Positions 1-10,661 are shown, numbered from the stretch's first letter. The stretch: DNA of 61,888 bases from Zygnema cylindricum (GCA_037447655.1 JBBHKE010002021.1:1-61888); one strand, 5' to 3'. The notes: generated from the letters alone by a model not told the origin. A program made the numbers and translations.

Positions 1-554
1 TGCTCCTCAAGTGCTTGCCAACACTCATGGGCCGTTCCGTGAACGAGGAAATGATCAAGCACGGAAGAAGTGCAATTCTTCATCAAACCGGTCGTTGCCG
101 CAATATCCTTCAATCTCCATTGAGCACGTGCCGTACTCTCCATTGGCATCTTCTCCTCTCCATTGACAATCCTCCAAAGCCTCTTGAGGATAAGTTGATT
201 TGAAATAAATTTATTCCAAACCGCATAATTGGTGCCATTTAAGGCCACGGATTTCTCCGACATATTATAATCATTTTCATTATCGAATGCCTCTTCAAAA
301 TCTGAATCTTCCTCTATCTTTGCTTTACCTTTCCTAATTCTCTATTTTATCTCACTCTCATTAGCTCCTCCACTGAATGGATCGGCAGCCTGAAATGAAG
401 CAAATTCTCTTTTCTCACTAGATTGAGTTTGAAATCTTGAATCTACATATCTCATTAATGTATCAAACATCTCAAATTTTTTCTCCGTATTCCGAGTCTC
501 CTCAAATTGAGAACCTGAAAAACTGAACTCTTTTGCTCTCTCCGAAGTCGACAT
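1..554 (-). pseudogene. Ty1/copia gag, 5' part, with one in-frame stop
   Basis: Read on the minus strand, the frame starts at the ATG ending at 554 (MSTSERAKEF) and runs off the left edge. A TAG at 339-341 interrupts it once; the same frame then continues through an acidic stretch into LNGTNYAVWNKF and LKRLWRIVNGEEK, the N-terminal hallmark of copia gag proteins (DUF4219/UBN2 type). Gag would coat the element RNA in cytoplasmic particles. The ATG lies 77 bases downstream of the LTR, after a primer-binding site, as expected for gag. The stop could be inactivating or a leaky amber codon; inactivation is simpler. Protease, integrase and RT would lie outside the window. Confidence 0.85.
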
Positions 555-612
555 GGGGGAAGGAATATTTTTATTCTTCTTCCTCCTCAGCGCTCCCTCT
601 CTATCTCCGAAG

Positions 613-630
613 CACTAGCGCCGATACCAA
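613..630 (-). promoter_or_regulatory. Primer-binding site for initiator tRNA-Met
   Basis: On the minus strand the bases next to the LTR read TTGGTATCGGCGCTAG. TGGTATC followed by a purine-rich stretch is the usual plant copia primer site, complementary to the 3' end of initiator tRNA-Met. Its place between the LTR end at 632 and the gag ATG fixes the element's orientation. Confidence 0.75.
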
Positions 631-631
631 T

Positions 632-1294
632 TGTAGGATCTTGAGCAAAAGAGTTTCACTTAAAATAATTAACAAAACATAAATCATTACACATCGGAAG
701 CTCATAAAAGACAAGATAAATATTCAACCAAAAAGATTTATAAGTGTTCTTGGTCGAAGCCCCTTTACATCATCTCTTTTCTCTCTTCTCTCTTTTCTCT
801 ATCCTTTTTAAATAATCTCTTACTCCAATATCAAATCCTCTATGATTCAATCATGTAAGATAGAATTAATTAATTCGATACTCTGCACATGTACACTGCT
901 GCCAATATATACTCGCTACTCTGCACTAAGAGACAACAAGATAAGACAAGCTGAACTTAGCGTAGCGACGAAGTTTGTCCCTAGCTGACTGCGCACTCTT
1001 CAATGAAAATTCCACGAAAGAAGGCGCATACGCTTCTTCCTTCGAAGCGACAAACTCCAAACGTTAACTTAAACATGCGTCGCTTCACGAACACACCTGC
1101 ACGCAAATTGAAACACCTGCGCACGAAACAAACAAGTGACGCGAAACGAAATAGTATGTTTCGTTCGCAGACAACAAAAGTACTGCGGCGAAAGGACGTC
1201 GTACTTTTGTATGATGACGCGACAGTTCGCGTCAAAAAAATACAAGTTGGTATGACGCTTCGCGGAAATACCGCGAAACGATAATAATCCAACA
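632..1294 (-). mobile_element. 5' LTR of the minus-strand copia element
   Basis: The block starts TGTAGGATC and ends AATCCAACA on the plus strand, so it carries the TG...CA ends of an LTR and abuts the primer site. It is 663 bp long. The opposite LTR is outside the window, so the target duplication cannot be checked. Solo LTRs at 1652-2199 and 11403-11834 share its layout: similar termini, an early ...CGGAAGC box and a CT-rich middle. Confidence 0.8.
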
Positions 1295-1394
1295 GGCCAT
1301 GCTACAGTCTTCAAGTTCTTCTCAAATTCCTTTGTCTCATAAAACTATCTTTTAGTGAGACTAGAGCTTTCCAAAAATCATATTATAGTAACAA

Positions 1395-2645
1395 GGGAGT
1401 TAACGCTCAGGCATCCAAACCATAGCTTGTGTGACAAGGGAGCTTACCCTCACCCCTTCCCCACACCACATTTTGTATGGGTCCTTACTTTCAACTCTCC
1501 TTTAAACCATTTTAGTATGACTGAGGAGATTGCTTTTATCTCGTGCCTATACCATATTTAGTGTGATATAGTAGCATTCCCTCACAACTTCTCCTAAGCA
1601 TATTTAGCGCGAACATGAGCTTACCATCACCTCTTCGCCCAACAAAGTTTTTGAAAGAAACACCAAAAGAAAGGTATGCAGCGGAAGCACACAAAAGAAA
1701 CACACAAATGGCCAAAAAGAAATATTTATAACAAAAATGGCCGAAGCCTAGGTTTTTTCCCTTCCCTCACTCTTCCCTCTTTTCACTCTAAGGTCCACTT
1801 TATATTTGTACATAGATTGATCCAAAGCTAATTCCAGGATAAAATCTGCAGCTAAGCAATCTAGCTTAAATAGCTGCCTAGAAGACGTGCTGTGTACGGA
1901 AGAGATACACATAAGCGACACCTTCCGGAAGAAAGAAAGAAAAGAAAGAAAGCACGCAGAAAATTTAGGTGACGCGCTTTCTCCTTCGAGAGAGAATAGA
2001 AGAAACATAGTGTTTCGTGCGCCGTGCGCCACGAAAAGTAATAGATTTACTTTCGTGCGTCGTACGCCTCGAAACTTCGGATATTCCTTTCGTGCACTGT
2101 GCGCGCACGAAAAGCCAAACGTACATACTTAAAACTGAATTGTTGACGTAAACAAAAAAGTACCAACGCGCGTTTGATTTTCAACATTGAATCGTAATAG
2201 TTTTGTGTGATAAGGGTGCTTATTCCCACTCCCATCAAACCATGTTTAGGATGTCAAGGGAGCTTACCCTTATCCCTTCCCCAAACAATACAAGGGGAAA
2301 TTTGCCTTTTTTTTCCTTTTTAAACCATTTTTATTGTGATAGGGAAGCTTACAATCACCGCTCTCGTACACGATATTTAGTGTGACTAGGAGCTTACCCT
2401 CACCCCTCCCGTATAACCTATTTAGTGTGACGCAAAAGCTCACCCTCACCCTTCCGTCAAATCATATTTAGTGTAACAAGGGATCTTACCCTCACCTCTA
2501 CCCCTCACCTTGTTTAGTGTAATAGGAAACGTTCCCCCACCTTGTTTAGTGTAATAGGAAACGTACCCCCACCCCTTCTCCAAACCATATTTTGTGCGAC
2601 TCGGAGTTTACCTTCACCCCTCCCCTTTTCCATAATTAGCGTGAT
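1395..2645 (+). repeat. Degenerate ~45-bp minisatellite
   Basis: Diverged direct repeats follow the pattern TTTAGTGTGACAAGGGAGC, then TTACCCTCACCCC, then a CCAAACCATA-like joint. Units occur at about 1420-1650 and 2200-2640; the gap is a solo LTR. Similar short boxes (GGGAGCTTA and CTTACCCTCACC) recur in the introns of the LRR exon array near 5870 and 6310. No coding sense is visible. Confidence 0.7.
1652..2199 (-). mobile_element. Solo LTR, copia family, 5-bp target duplication GTTTT
   Basis: A 548-bp insert splits a minisatellite unit. GTTTT occurs at 1647-1651 and again at 2200-2204; removing the insert with one copy restores a normal unit joint (CCCAACAAAGTTTTGTGTGA). The plus-strand start is TGAAAG. 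The far end reads TATTACGATTCAA on the minus strand, comparable with TGTTAGGATCAAA of the solo LTR at 11834, so its terminal TG seems mutated to TA. The strand is assigned by similarity to the LTR at 632-1294. Confidence 0.65.
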
Positions 2646-2649
2646 ACTT

Positions 2650-3240
2650 AAAAATTCTCAAAACATGACCAACAAGGGGGGGAAACCACCCCCTTTTTCC
2701 CCCTCTCCCCTCCTCTCCCTCCCTCGTTCCTTTTTGTGCAGCAAAAGAATCTTTCTTTTTCCCCCCGTTTTCTCCTTTGTCGTATATGAGAAAAATACTT
2801 TACAATAAAAGAAAACAAATAAAGATCGAATGAACTACAATAATCATTGAAAAGATAAACCACAATGTATCTTACCCTCCCCTACGCTCTCCCCCCTCCC
2901 CCACCTCCCACAAACATATTTCTACACCACCTTTCTTACTTTCTAACTCCTTCAACCGTGCGTTTGCACCTTCCACCCACTACGCAGCTTTTGTCCCACC
3001 TCCAACCCTTTGTTTTTTTCCAACTCTCTCTTTCTCATTATATATTTTAATTATTATTAACGCTAAATTATATTCTTGAGAAAATTGTTCACTAGTATTC
3101 TAACATCCATTTTGGCGAGGAGGGAAGGGGATGGGAGGTTAAATGTGGGGGGAGAGTGGGTGGGAGGAGAGGGAATGAGATGGGAGGAGAGGGGAGGGGA
3201 GGGGAGCGGAGGAGAACGACACACTTGATGTGTATTTTCA
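2650..3240. repeat. Low-complexity pyrimidine then purine blocks
   Basis: 2680-2780 and 2865-3010 are C/T rich. 3110-3220 is made of GGGAGGAGA-like runs. Open frames here are by-products of biased composition. No gene is seen. Confidence 0.6.
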
Positions 3241-3855
3241 AAACATTAACAATATTTAGAAACATTGGTGGAAGGTTTCAAGTTATTAATTAACATTGCA
3301 ATTAGTAATCGCTAAAAAGTTGAAGCATTAAATGAACATAAATCATCCGAAAAAGGTGCTTTATTTTCCAGAATTTGAGAAAGCATTGCACATCTCCACG
3401 CAATAGTTTTTATTTTGAAAGAAATTAAATAAAGTATTTAAGGGGTGGTGTTGGATATTTTTTCAAAAATTATTTTATGTTTTTTTCAAACACAAAGTGA
3501 TAGAATCTCAAAATGTTGAAAAAAGTATATGATCTTTTAACAACAAAAAATACAAAATACAAGAATGAAATAAACAACGTTTGCACGCGTAAATTATAAA
3601 CATTTGGAAACAAATCACCAAAAAAATTATATGCAGCTAAGTTTGTTAAAAAAAGGGAGTGGGACATGTCAAATCCATCATCTACAATTGAAAAATCATC
3701 ATAAGTTGTAGCTGTCCATTTCCCTAATGCTAATTTCTTTAGATTAGAGCCCTTCCAATGTTTTTAACAATAGTTCATGTTCATTTTTTCCTTAAATATA
3801 TCATATTCCAGTCCATTTAAAAGTATTTAGTGCGGAAGAGGTTTTATAAAGATGA
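3241..3855. other. AT-rich stretch without recognisable features
   Basis: Unstructured AT-rich sequence with short frames only. It may be intron or spacer 5' of the LRR exon array. Confidence 0.5.
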
Positions 3856-3861
3856 TGGGGT

Positions 3862-3915
3862 GGATGGCGTTTAATAGAACTATAGAACAACCAATTGAGT
3901 GGAATTCAATTCTTA
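3862..3915 (+). pseudogene. Truncated LRR exon copy
   Basis: The lead-in TGGATGGCG and the following bases match the LRR exon copies downstream (CTATAGAACAACCAATTGAG, equivalent to L-W-N-N-x-L). The acceptor ACAG is changed to ATAG, a stop codon falls inside, and similarity ends after about 40 bases. It looks like a dead outer copy of the array. Confidence 0.55.
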
Positions 3916-3918
3916 AGT

Positions 3919-4150
3919 ATTAAAAGTGGAAAGGGTGTTGATGGGGTGGATTTTTAACAATTGTTCAAGTTCATATTTTCTTAAGTATATAAGACTATAT
4001 TTTGGCCCAAACAAATAGGTATTAAAATTGGAAGGGGTGTGGATGGAGTGGATTCTCAACAATGGTTCAAGTCCATTTTTGCTTAAATATATAAGACTAT
4101 ATTCTGGTCCAAATAAATAGGTATTAAAAGTGGAAGGGGTGTTGATGGGG
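3919..4150 (+). repeat. ~102-bp tandem repeat before the first intact LRR exon
   Basis: TATTAAAAGTGGAAAGGGTG recurs at 3919, 4020 and 4122 with only a few changes, giving two full units of about 102 bp and the start of a third. The repeats merge into the TGGCGTTACAG lead-in of the exon at 4166, so they lie in an intron. Confidence 0.75.
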
Positions 4151-4165
4151 TAGATGGCGTTACAG

Positions 4166-4237
4166 ACAACTATGGAACAACCGGTTGAATGGTAGCATTC
4201 CATCGTGCATCGGTCAAATGAAGAAACTCTTTCAATT
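4166..4237 (+). CDS. LRR exon A, 72 nt
   Basis: Acceptor TTACAG, donor GTAAG. The phase-2 frame gives QLWNNRLNGSIPSCIGQ with no stop. It is followed by a long GA-rich intron. Confidence 0.7.
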
Positions 4238-6417
4238 GTAAGATTTAATTATGCACAAAGTAGAGTGGAGAGAATTGTCAAATAGAGGTGGGGAAGGGGG
4301 GAGGACGAGATTGAAGGGAGGGTAAGATAACTGGAAGGGGGGGGACTACTTGGGGTGACGAGAAATGGAGGAGAGGCGCAAGCGAGGACGAGGGGGTGGG
4401 AGGGAGTGGGAGTGGAAAGCAGGGGAAGGGAGGGACGGGAGAGAGGGGAAGCATAGGATAGGCGGAGAGGGGAGGGGGGAGAAGAGGGGGCAACGGCGGG
4501 AGGTTGAAGGAAATAATGGGAGGAGACTGGTGGAGGGGGGGAAGAGATGGGTGAGGGGGAAAAAGGAGGACATGACATAGGGTGCGGGGCATGGGACAGT
4601 GCAATAGGGGTCGGGGAGGGGGGAGGGTTGGGGAGTGGAGGGAGGGTAAAAAAAGGTTAGGCTGGGGAGTGCTATATGGAGGGGAGGGTTTGAGGATGCA
4701 AGGTGGAAAGGGGAAGAATGTAAAGGAGGGGTTAAGAGGGTAGAGACGGTGGGTGGGAGGGAAGGAACGGGAAGTAGAGAGAATAGGAAAAGAGTCGAGA
4801 GGGAAAAAGTGAAGTGGATGGGATAAAGGGTAAACGAGGGCAAGACACATGGTGGTAAGGGAGGGGAGGGATGGGAAGGGAGGCGAGGATAGGTGCGAGG
4901 AAGAGAAAGGATGACGGACAAAGTGAGAGGAGAGTGGAGGGGGAAGACTAGATTTGTGATAATAAGGATGACATTTTGAATCTTTGTGAACAAGATTAGA
5001 TGCTAGTTTGGGCTACCATACCTTGTGTTGTATTCAAGACATTAGCAAAATTCAAAATGTAAAAGGCAAAATCATTTTATGATCAATAAAACTACAAAAT
5101 AAAAAGATCAAAGCACCAAATAAACAAGAATTGACCGAACATGGTGCTTTGTTTTCCATGTTTTTAGAAACGCATGCATATTTTCTATAAAATGTTTCCA
5201 TTTTCTAGAAAAACATAGAATTAACATTTTTTAATAGCTTTCTTTGTCACAAAGTGATAAATGGTCAAAATGTCGTAAAGAAAGTGAATGTAAGTGACAC
5301 AAAAGACAAATATAAAATAATTTCATAAACTCACCCAACATAGTTCATACTAATTTTATTTTATTTTATTATATTCTTGCACAACAAACAAAAGGCATTT
5401 AGAGGGTGGGCGAGTTGATGGAGTGGATGGCGTTACAGAGAGCTATCTCGCAACCAGTTGAGTGGAAGCATTCCATCATCCATCGGTCAACTAACAAACC
5501 TCGACAACTTGTAAGACAAAATCCAACACAAAGCAAAATGCTATTTCTAAAATGCGATAGAATTTTGTCTAAAATAGTGCTTAATAGTAGAAAATGTGTT
5601 AGCTCATTTTTTATGTTTTGAAATTACCAATTGTTATGATTTTTATCATATTTACTACAAAACCACTAAGCACAATGCTCAACTGTCCTAAAGCTTTTTA
5701 GATTGACAAAATATTTAACTACATGTATGGGAAGAAGATCAAAGGGAGGAGAAGGTAAAGGCGGAAGGGAGACTGTCACTTCTATTGCAATAGTTAATAT
5801 GGTTGGGGAGATTAAACCTATTCCCTTTCTCCACCTTCTCCCGCCTCCCCCACATGGAAGCTTACTTTCACCCCTGTATGTGCTGGATGGCGTTACAGAC
5901 AGCTAAATAACAACCAATTGAGTGGAAGCATTCAAACTTCCATCGGTCAAATGACAACACTCTACTCCATGTACGACGAAATCCTACATAGAGCCAAATG
6001 CTATTTGAAAAATGAGATAATTTTTTCCTAAAATGGTGCTTAATGGTAATAAAAATGTCAGCTCAAATTTGATTTTAAAGAAACTAATTGTAATGATCTT
6101 TATCATGTTTACAACAAAAACTCTTAGCATTAAAAGATTTTTAAAATAATAAACAATATAACTCCATGCACAAGGGAAGGGGAAAAAAAGGGGAAGATGA
6201 AGGTGGAGGAAAGACCCGCACTTCAGTTAGAATAGTATCTGGTTGGGGAGCTTAATACCAGAACCCATCCCGTTTCTCCACATCCCCCAGCTCCCGCAAA
6301 TGAAAGCTTACCCTCACTCCATATTGATGGGTTGGATGACGTCACAGTGTTAGAGAACAACCAGTTCAGTGGAAGCATTCCATCGTCCATCGCTCAACTT
6401 CCGCGCCTTCAGTATTT
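4166..6417 (+). CDS. Tandem leucine-rich-repeat exons of a plant-type LRR protein (partial gene)
   Basis: Three modules of exactly 72 nt (4166-4237, 5439-5510, 5899-5970) and one 70-nt copy (6348-6417) each follow a conserved CGTTACAG or CGTCACAG acceptor, and each is followed by GTAAG or GTACG. The encoded pattern is LxxNQLSGSIPSSIGQLTNL, the plant extracellular LRR consensus (LxxNxLxGxIP). One LRR per 72-nt exon, with introns splitting the last Leu codon, is typical of LRR receptor kinases. Such repeats bind ligands or co-receptors outside the cell. No signal peptide, membrane segment or kinase exon was found nearby, so this may be an internal piece of a gene or a non-functional exon cluster. 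Confidence 0.7.
4249..4960 (+). repeat. Purine-rich (GGGGA/GGGAGA) tract
   Basis: About 700 bases almost free of pyrimidines on this strand, lying between LRR exons A and B. The long proline/serine/leucine frames on the opposite strand are artefacts of this composition. Confidence 0.75.
4961..5438 (+). other. AT-rich intron sequence before LRR exon B
   Basis: No gene signal. It ends in GGAGTGGATGGCGTTACAG, the lead-in shared by the LRR exons. Confidence 0.5.
5439..5510 (+). CDS. LRR exon B, 72 nt
   Basis: Reads ELSRNQLSGSIPSSIGQLTN in phase 2, the closest match to the LRR consensus in the array. Flanked by CGTTACAG and GTAAG. It starts the first ~460-bp exon-intron unit. Confidence 0.75.
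5899..5970 (+). CDS. LRR exon C, 72 nt
   Basis: Reads QLNNNQLSGSIQTSIGQM in phase 2 with no stop. The usual Pro after Ile is Gln here. The donor is GTACG instead of GTAAG, weaker but possible. Confidence 0.7.
6348..6417 (+). pseudogene. LRR exon D, 2 nt short
   Basis: Encodes ENNQFSGSIPSSIAQLPRLQ and has a GTAAG donor, but is 70 nt rather than 72. Two bases are missing near the acceptor, so it cannot join the previous exon in frame. It may be a decaying last copy, or use another acceptor. Confidence 0.6.
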
Positions 6418-6589
6418 GTAAGAATAAATAAAATTTAACAACACAAAAGTATATATATACATATTTAACAAACAAAGCTGAAAACACAAAATTCCAACCA
6501 GCGTGGCTATGGGGGGCGGTGCTCACCTCTCTCTTTTCCATTCACATTTTATTACTTAACTCTCCTTTTAGTTGCCATTTATTGATCCC

Positions 6590-7262
6590 ATTTGACTAGA
6601 TGTTTAAAAAGAGAGCGGGTGAAAGAAAGAGATAGTTAGAGAGCGTTTGTGAGAGGGGATGAAGATTCACGGAAAAGGAGGGAGAGAATGCCATGAAGAG
6701 AGTACAATATGTTGATGGTAAAAATTGAGAGAGGGAGAGACAATCGTGGTAAGAAAGGAGGGAGGCATAAGCGATAAGAGGGGGGTGCGGGATGGTTATA
6801 ACTGGGTCGAAAGAGTGTTGTGGTTAAGATAGAGATGGATTTTTAATAGGAAGGGAAAAGTATGGGAAAGGATCAAAAGAAAAGTAGCATGAAGAGAGTG
6901 TTAGTCATACGGAAGAAAAAATTGTGGCTATAATAGGAGAATGTGAAAGCAGAGGTAAAAACGGAGGGAAATACTTGCCGCGAGAGAGAGTAGGAAGGGT
7001 AGAAAGTTACAATGAGATGGGGTTGAGATTGGATCCAAAAATTAAAAAGATGGAAGGAGAGGGTCACGGTTAGAGCGGTTTGAGGAAGTGATGGCAGAAA
7101 AGTGAGTAGTTGTGACTGTAAGGAGGGGGGAGAGGGTGGTTGAGAGAGGGTAGAGAGAAGGAGGGAGAGTGAGAGAAACTAGTATTTATAGGGGAGCCAG
7201 AATAATTACGGTCAAAATGGATGGGAGAGTATTCTTCGATAGGTGAGGAGGGCGAAGTCACC
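6590..7262 (+). repeat. Purine-rich region
   Basis: GA-rich sequence (runs such as GAGAGAGAGTAGGAAGGG) without reliable open frames. The opposite-strand Ser/Pro/His frames reflect composition. Confidence 0.55.
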
Positions 7263-7790
7263 TTAAAACCGTTTTGATGCCAAATATTTTTGGCACTTCA
7301 TGATGCATTCTCTCTATGTTGCCACTACATCTTAAATAAAATCCAAAAAACGTTTTCATATTTTTTTAATAAGTTGTCTGCATAACTTCTAGCAGGGAAT
7401 AACTAATGAAAACGGCAAGAATGTTCTACTGTTCTTTAACAAATTCAATACAAAATTTGTCAATGTAAATGCCTAATGAAAAATCATTCATAACAAGGTT
7501 GTTGAAAAGAAACTCCAATAGCTCACGAGACCAAAGTAATTAATGGGAATTTCACAAATAAGGAAGATCTTTACCGTATCAATAACTTTAAGAAAAGTTG
7601 CCTTTCATTTAATGAGTTACACGTTTCCTGTTTTCCCATGTTAGTATACAAGAATCTAATATTATTCAAATAAATTCCAATTATTTATATAAATATTCTT
7701 CTTTTGCACGTATTATAATGTTTACGTTTCTTAATCCAAATATAGTTTCACCGCAACAGTACACTTAATTAAAAATAAGTACATGGTGAA
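7263..7790. other. AT-rich spacer, nothing recognised
   Basis: No frames above chance, no repeats and no splice-bounded coding pattern seen. Confidence 0.5.
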
Positions 7791-7799
7791 ATACGTTGG

Positions 7800-8095
7800 T
7801 CATCGAGTTTGGGGGATGGGTAGAGAGAAAAGAGTTATAGAGAGAGGGAAAGGTAGAGAAAGAGAAAGGAAGAGAAAGAGGAAAGAGCGAGAGAGAAGGA
7901 GAGGGAGAGGTAAAAGGGGAGAGGGAGAGGGAGAGGGAGGGAGAAAGAAAGGGAGGCAGAGAGGGAAAGAGTGGGAGGGAGGGTGAGAGGGAGAGATTGG
8001 GATGGAGAGAGGAGGGAGGGAGAGAGAGGTAGAGATAAGTAGAGAGCGAAAGAGGGAGAGAAAAGGGGAGAGAGAGAGAGAGGAAGAGAGGAAGA
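7800..8095 (+). repeat. (GGGAGA)n-like microsatellite
   Basis: An almost pure GA tract with GAGAGGGAGAGG periodicity just upstream of a decayed gag reading frame. It may have accumulated in the leader of that element. Confidence 0.8.
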
Positions 8096-8101
8096 TTTCA
8101 T

Positions 8102-9007
8102 TTGGAATCGGAGCAGGTAGAGATCCATTGTAATGTCATTGTGGCTAATGTTGCAACCATGGGGGGAAAAGAAAAAGATGGAGACCCTTTCACTCCTTAC
8201 TCTTCACCTGCCCTCATATCGAATCATTGGAACAACCTGCACACTCTTGAAGACCCTCCCAAAGAAGAAAGGGAGCTCGATTTTTTGGGAGACGCCTTTG
8301 AGTCCTGTAACCCTGATCCTTTTGATCAAAATAGGGGTGCCGATCCTTTCGTTCAAAATAGGGGTGCCGGTGGCTCGATGTCTGACAATCAGTTGCGAGA
8401 TTATTTTGAGAATTTCATGCGTCGAATTGATGAGAAGTTTTCAGCTGTCGATAGGAGGTTTGAAGAACTAACTCATGGTGAACCGGATCTCGATCCGAAT
8501 GGAGGAGATTTTGATGATGGTTATGAGGGGGCGAAGAAAGAGAAAGGTAAGAAGGGGAAACAAAAGCTTGATGATGATTCCGATTTAGAGGAGGATAATC
8601 AAAAAGAAGTGGAGATGTTTCGAATGCTCGGCAAGACCCTTGTTGTCAATTGATTGAATTATCCTCCATGGAAGAAGTACATTGGAGCTCAATTTATTTT
8701 GAGGGGACTTTGGAAAGTAGTGAATGGAGAGGAGAAAACGCCGGTCAGATATCTGAAGGCTTGTCCTTCATGGAAGTGAAAGTTTATTGCGGCCATTACC
8801 AGGCTGACGCAAACGTTCGCGGTGTCCGTGCGTGACTACTTCTTTACTCACAACACCGAATACGGATGTAGGAAGGCTTTGGAATCCCAGTTGGAGAGGG
8901 GAATTCAAAAAAAGGGAGAATACATGTTCTCTCTTTTCATGCAATTCAAGTCATCTAATGAATCTATTGACCATGACATAAAACGGTTTATTGACCATAC
9001 GTTTTAG
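8102..9007 (+). pseudogene. Decayed Ty1/copia gag
   Basis: The frame from 8102 to 8653 has the same order of motifs as the gag at the left edge: DPF repeats (DPFDQNRGADPFVQNRGAGG), a FMRRIDEKFSAVDRRFEEL segment and an acidic stretch (DDDSDLEEDN). After a stop and a frame change, 8665-8735 encodes NYPPWKKYIGAQFILRGLWK and VVNGEEK, matching the gag core, and 8822-9007 carries the UBN2-like tail (VRDYFFTHNTEYG, SNESIDHDIKRF). At least two frame changes and a stop separate the parts, so no gag protein is made from this copy. Confidence 0.7.
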
Positions 9008-9029
9008 TGAATCTATTTAGCTTTCTTGA

Positions 9030-9760
9030 AAATTCAGCGCCCCGTTGGGAGCGTTATCGTTTCAAGCTACGCGACGATTCTAATATATTGAGTGAATGGC
9101 AAATAAGTTGACGAAGGCGAAGCGACTAATTCAATGACAATAGACTTTTATGGAGGTGACCTAGGAAGAATGCTCCCTCCACGGGCATTCTTAATGAAAT
9201 CTCGGAATTAAAGGGAAATTTGACGATATTCAGATGTGTCATACATCCCAGGGTTACTTAAAAAGGATAATGAAAACAACATGCGAGAGGGGATAAGATC
9301 TTGCTACCGGCAAAAAAGTAAATGGATGTGAAGGATGTAGTTAAAGACAACAAATTCGGAAACCACACATCCAACGAAGGATGTGAAATTATGGGCTCAA
9401 CATCGTTTTGGAGTTTGTCCATGTCGATCTATGTGGGAAAATAAAGGCGGAGCCCATTGGAGGAAATCTTTGAAAGGAGCACTAAAGAGATCTATGAAAG
9501 CCAACCGGATCGTACGATTTCTAAATCATGAACAACCATTTTTTTTTGTCCATTCATTAAAGCCTGTACGGACTAAGAGCGTTACTACCCTAGGAAGATG
9601 TCAATAGATCGGAATATGTGGTGGGCTTTGCGAGGAATAGTAATGACAAGGTGGAGTAACAAGTCTTACATCACTTACCGTGGGGATCTATAAGTGAGCG
9701 TTTGGGCAATTTATCATTTCAAGGATTGTTTTTATAGGGTTCGGTCAACTCTAATCATAG
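9030..9760 (+). pseudogene. Copia pol fragment (integrase entry region)
   Basis: At 9410-9472 the frame reads EFVHVDLCGKIKAEPIGGNL, matching the start of a copia integrase core (HxDxCG followed by the GGxxYF-like segment). Stops and frame changes surround it. It follows the decayed gag in the right order and strand, so it is probably the same copy after loss of protease and most of pol. No LTR could be assigned to it. Confidence 0.5.
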
Positions 9761-9779
9761 ATCATCAACCCTTGAAACG

Positions 9780-9930
9780 GATGTGCACCCTCCCAATGCG
9801 TACATAGACCCAACAGAATGCATACACACAGATGCATTAAACAAGCGTACACAGACGCAACAGAATGTATACACAAATGCATTAAACAACAACTATGGTT
9901 TCATAAAAATCAAAACAAACCCTAAGACAA
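9780..9930 (+). repeat. Imperfect ~50-bp repeats
   Basis: CAACAGAATGCATACACACA, then GATGCATTAAACAAGCGTAC, repeats as CAACAGAATGTATACACAAA followed by TGCATTAAACAACAAC. About two units. Confidence 0.5.
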
Positions 9931-10094
9931 ATGCATAAATAATACATAATAAACAAGTATATAAATAATATATATAAATAATAATAAAAGAATGCATCAC
10001 ACATACACAAAAGTATAATCAAACAATAAATGTATCATTTAAATGCATGACCTAATCGACAACCCTAAATTACAACATCTTTGGTTCCTACTTT

Positions 10095-10661
10095 TCACGC
10101 TAAACATTGATGATCATTAGCTAACCCATGCCTCAGCCGCCGTGGCTTTGATGAAAACGACACGTGTTGGATAGATGAGGCGAAGTACCAATTTATACGT
10201 TCAACAAACAGTGAGTGGCGAGTGAGTGGTGAATGAGTTGCCTCCTTCGTTGTCTTAGCAACATCAACAACTGCTAGATTGGCAAGATTGGGGTCGACGC
10301 CCATAAAATAATTCCCCAAAGCCCCCGCGTTTAAAAAAAGATGGGGCAACCAATTTTCTATTGTAAAATCTGAAGCCTTTTTATTGATTGGATAGTACCC
10401 ATAACTTATAAGAGTTAGATTAGAGTCTTCAAGAGGTGAAATTTTACACAAAAACAAGGAGACAATAGCATTACGAAAACAAAGTGAATGGTAAGTAATT
10501 GGCGAGGCACGAAATGATTGACACGAACAACATTTTTGCGATTGATAAAATAGAAAGAAATGGCCGAAGGGTGATACACAATCGAGGAGACTTCTTGACA
10601 AATTTAGCATGTGCACAAAAAGATGCCTATGCCTAGAATAAACTAAAGAAAAAAAGGACAA
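10095..10661 (-). CDS. Unassigned 188-codon frame, doubtful
   Basis: This is the longest frame in the area outside low-complexity DNA. The translation has cysteine/serine-rich parts (CCSCQSF) and an N-terminal hydrophobic run, but no domain I recognise. Nothing around it suggests a promoter, and the surrounding DNA is AT-rich spacer. In sequence of this composition such a frame can occur by chance, and it could also be a decayed transposon remnant. Confidence 0.15.
   Translation of the reverse strand: MSFFSLVYSRHRHLFVHMLNLSRSLLDCVSPFGHFFLFYQSQKCCSCQSFRASPITYHSLCFRNAIVSLFLCKISPLEDSNLTLISYGYYPINKKASDFTIENWLPHLFLNAGALGNYFMGVDPNLANLAVVDVAKTTKEATHSPLTRHSLFVERINWYFASSIQHVSFSSKPRRLRHGLANDHQCLA

Larger units (their letters stand above)
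5439..6347 (+). repeat. Two tandem exon-plus-intron units of about 455 bp
   Basis: 5439-5898 and 5899-6347 align along their whole length: the LRR exon, an AATGCTATTT...AAAATGNTGCTTAATGGTA stretch, an AT-rich block, a purine block, then GGTTGGGGAG...CTTACCCTCAC leading to the next acceptor. The gene therefore gained LRRs by duplicating an exon together with its intron, the usual product of unequal crossing-over. Confidence 0.75.

Noticed and set aside
4249-4993. Long Pro/Ser/Leu-rich frames on the minus strand opposite the purine tract
   Set aside because: All frames are open because one strand lacks T and C; there is no sequence pattern beyond composition.
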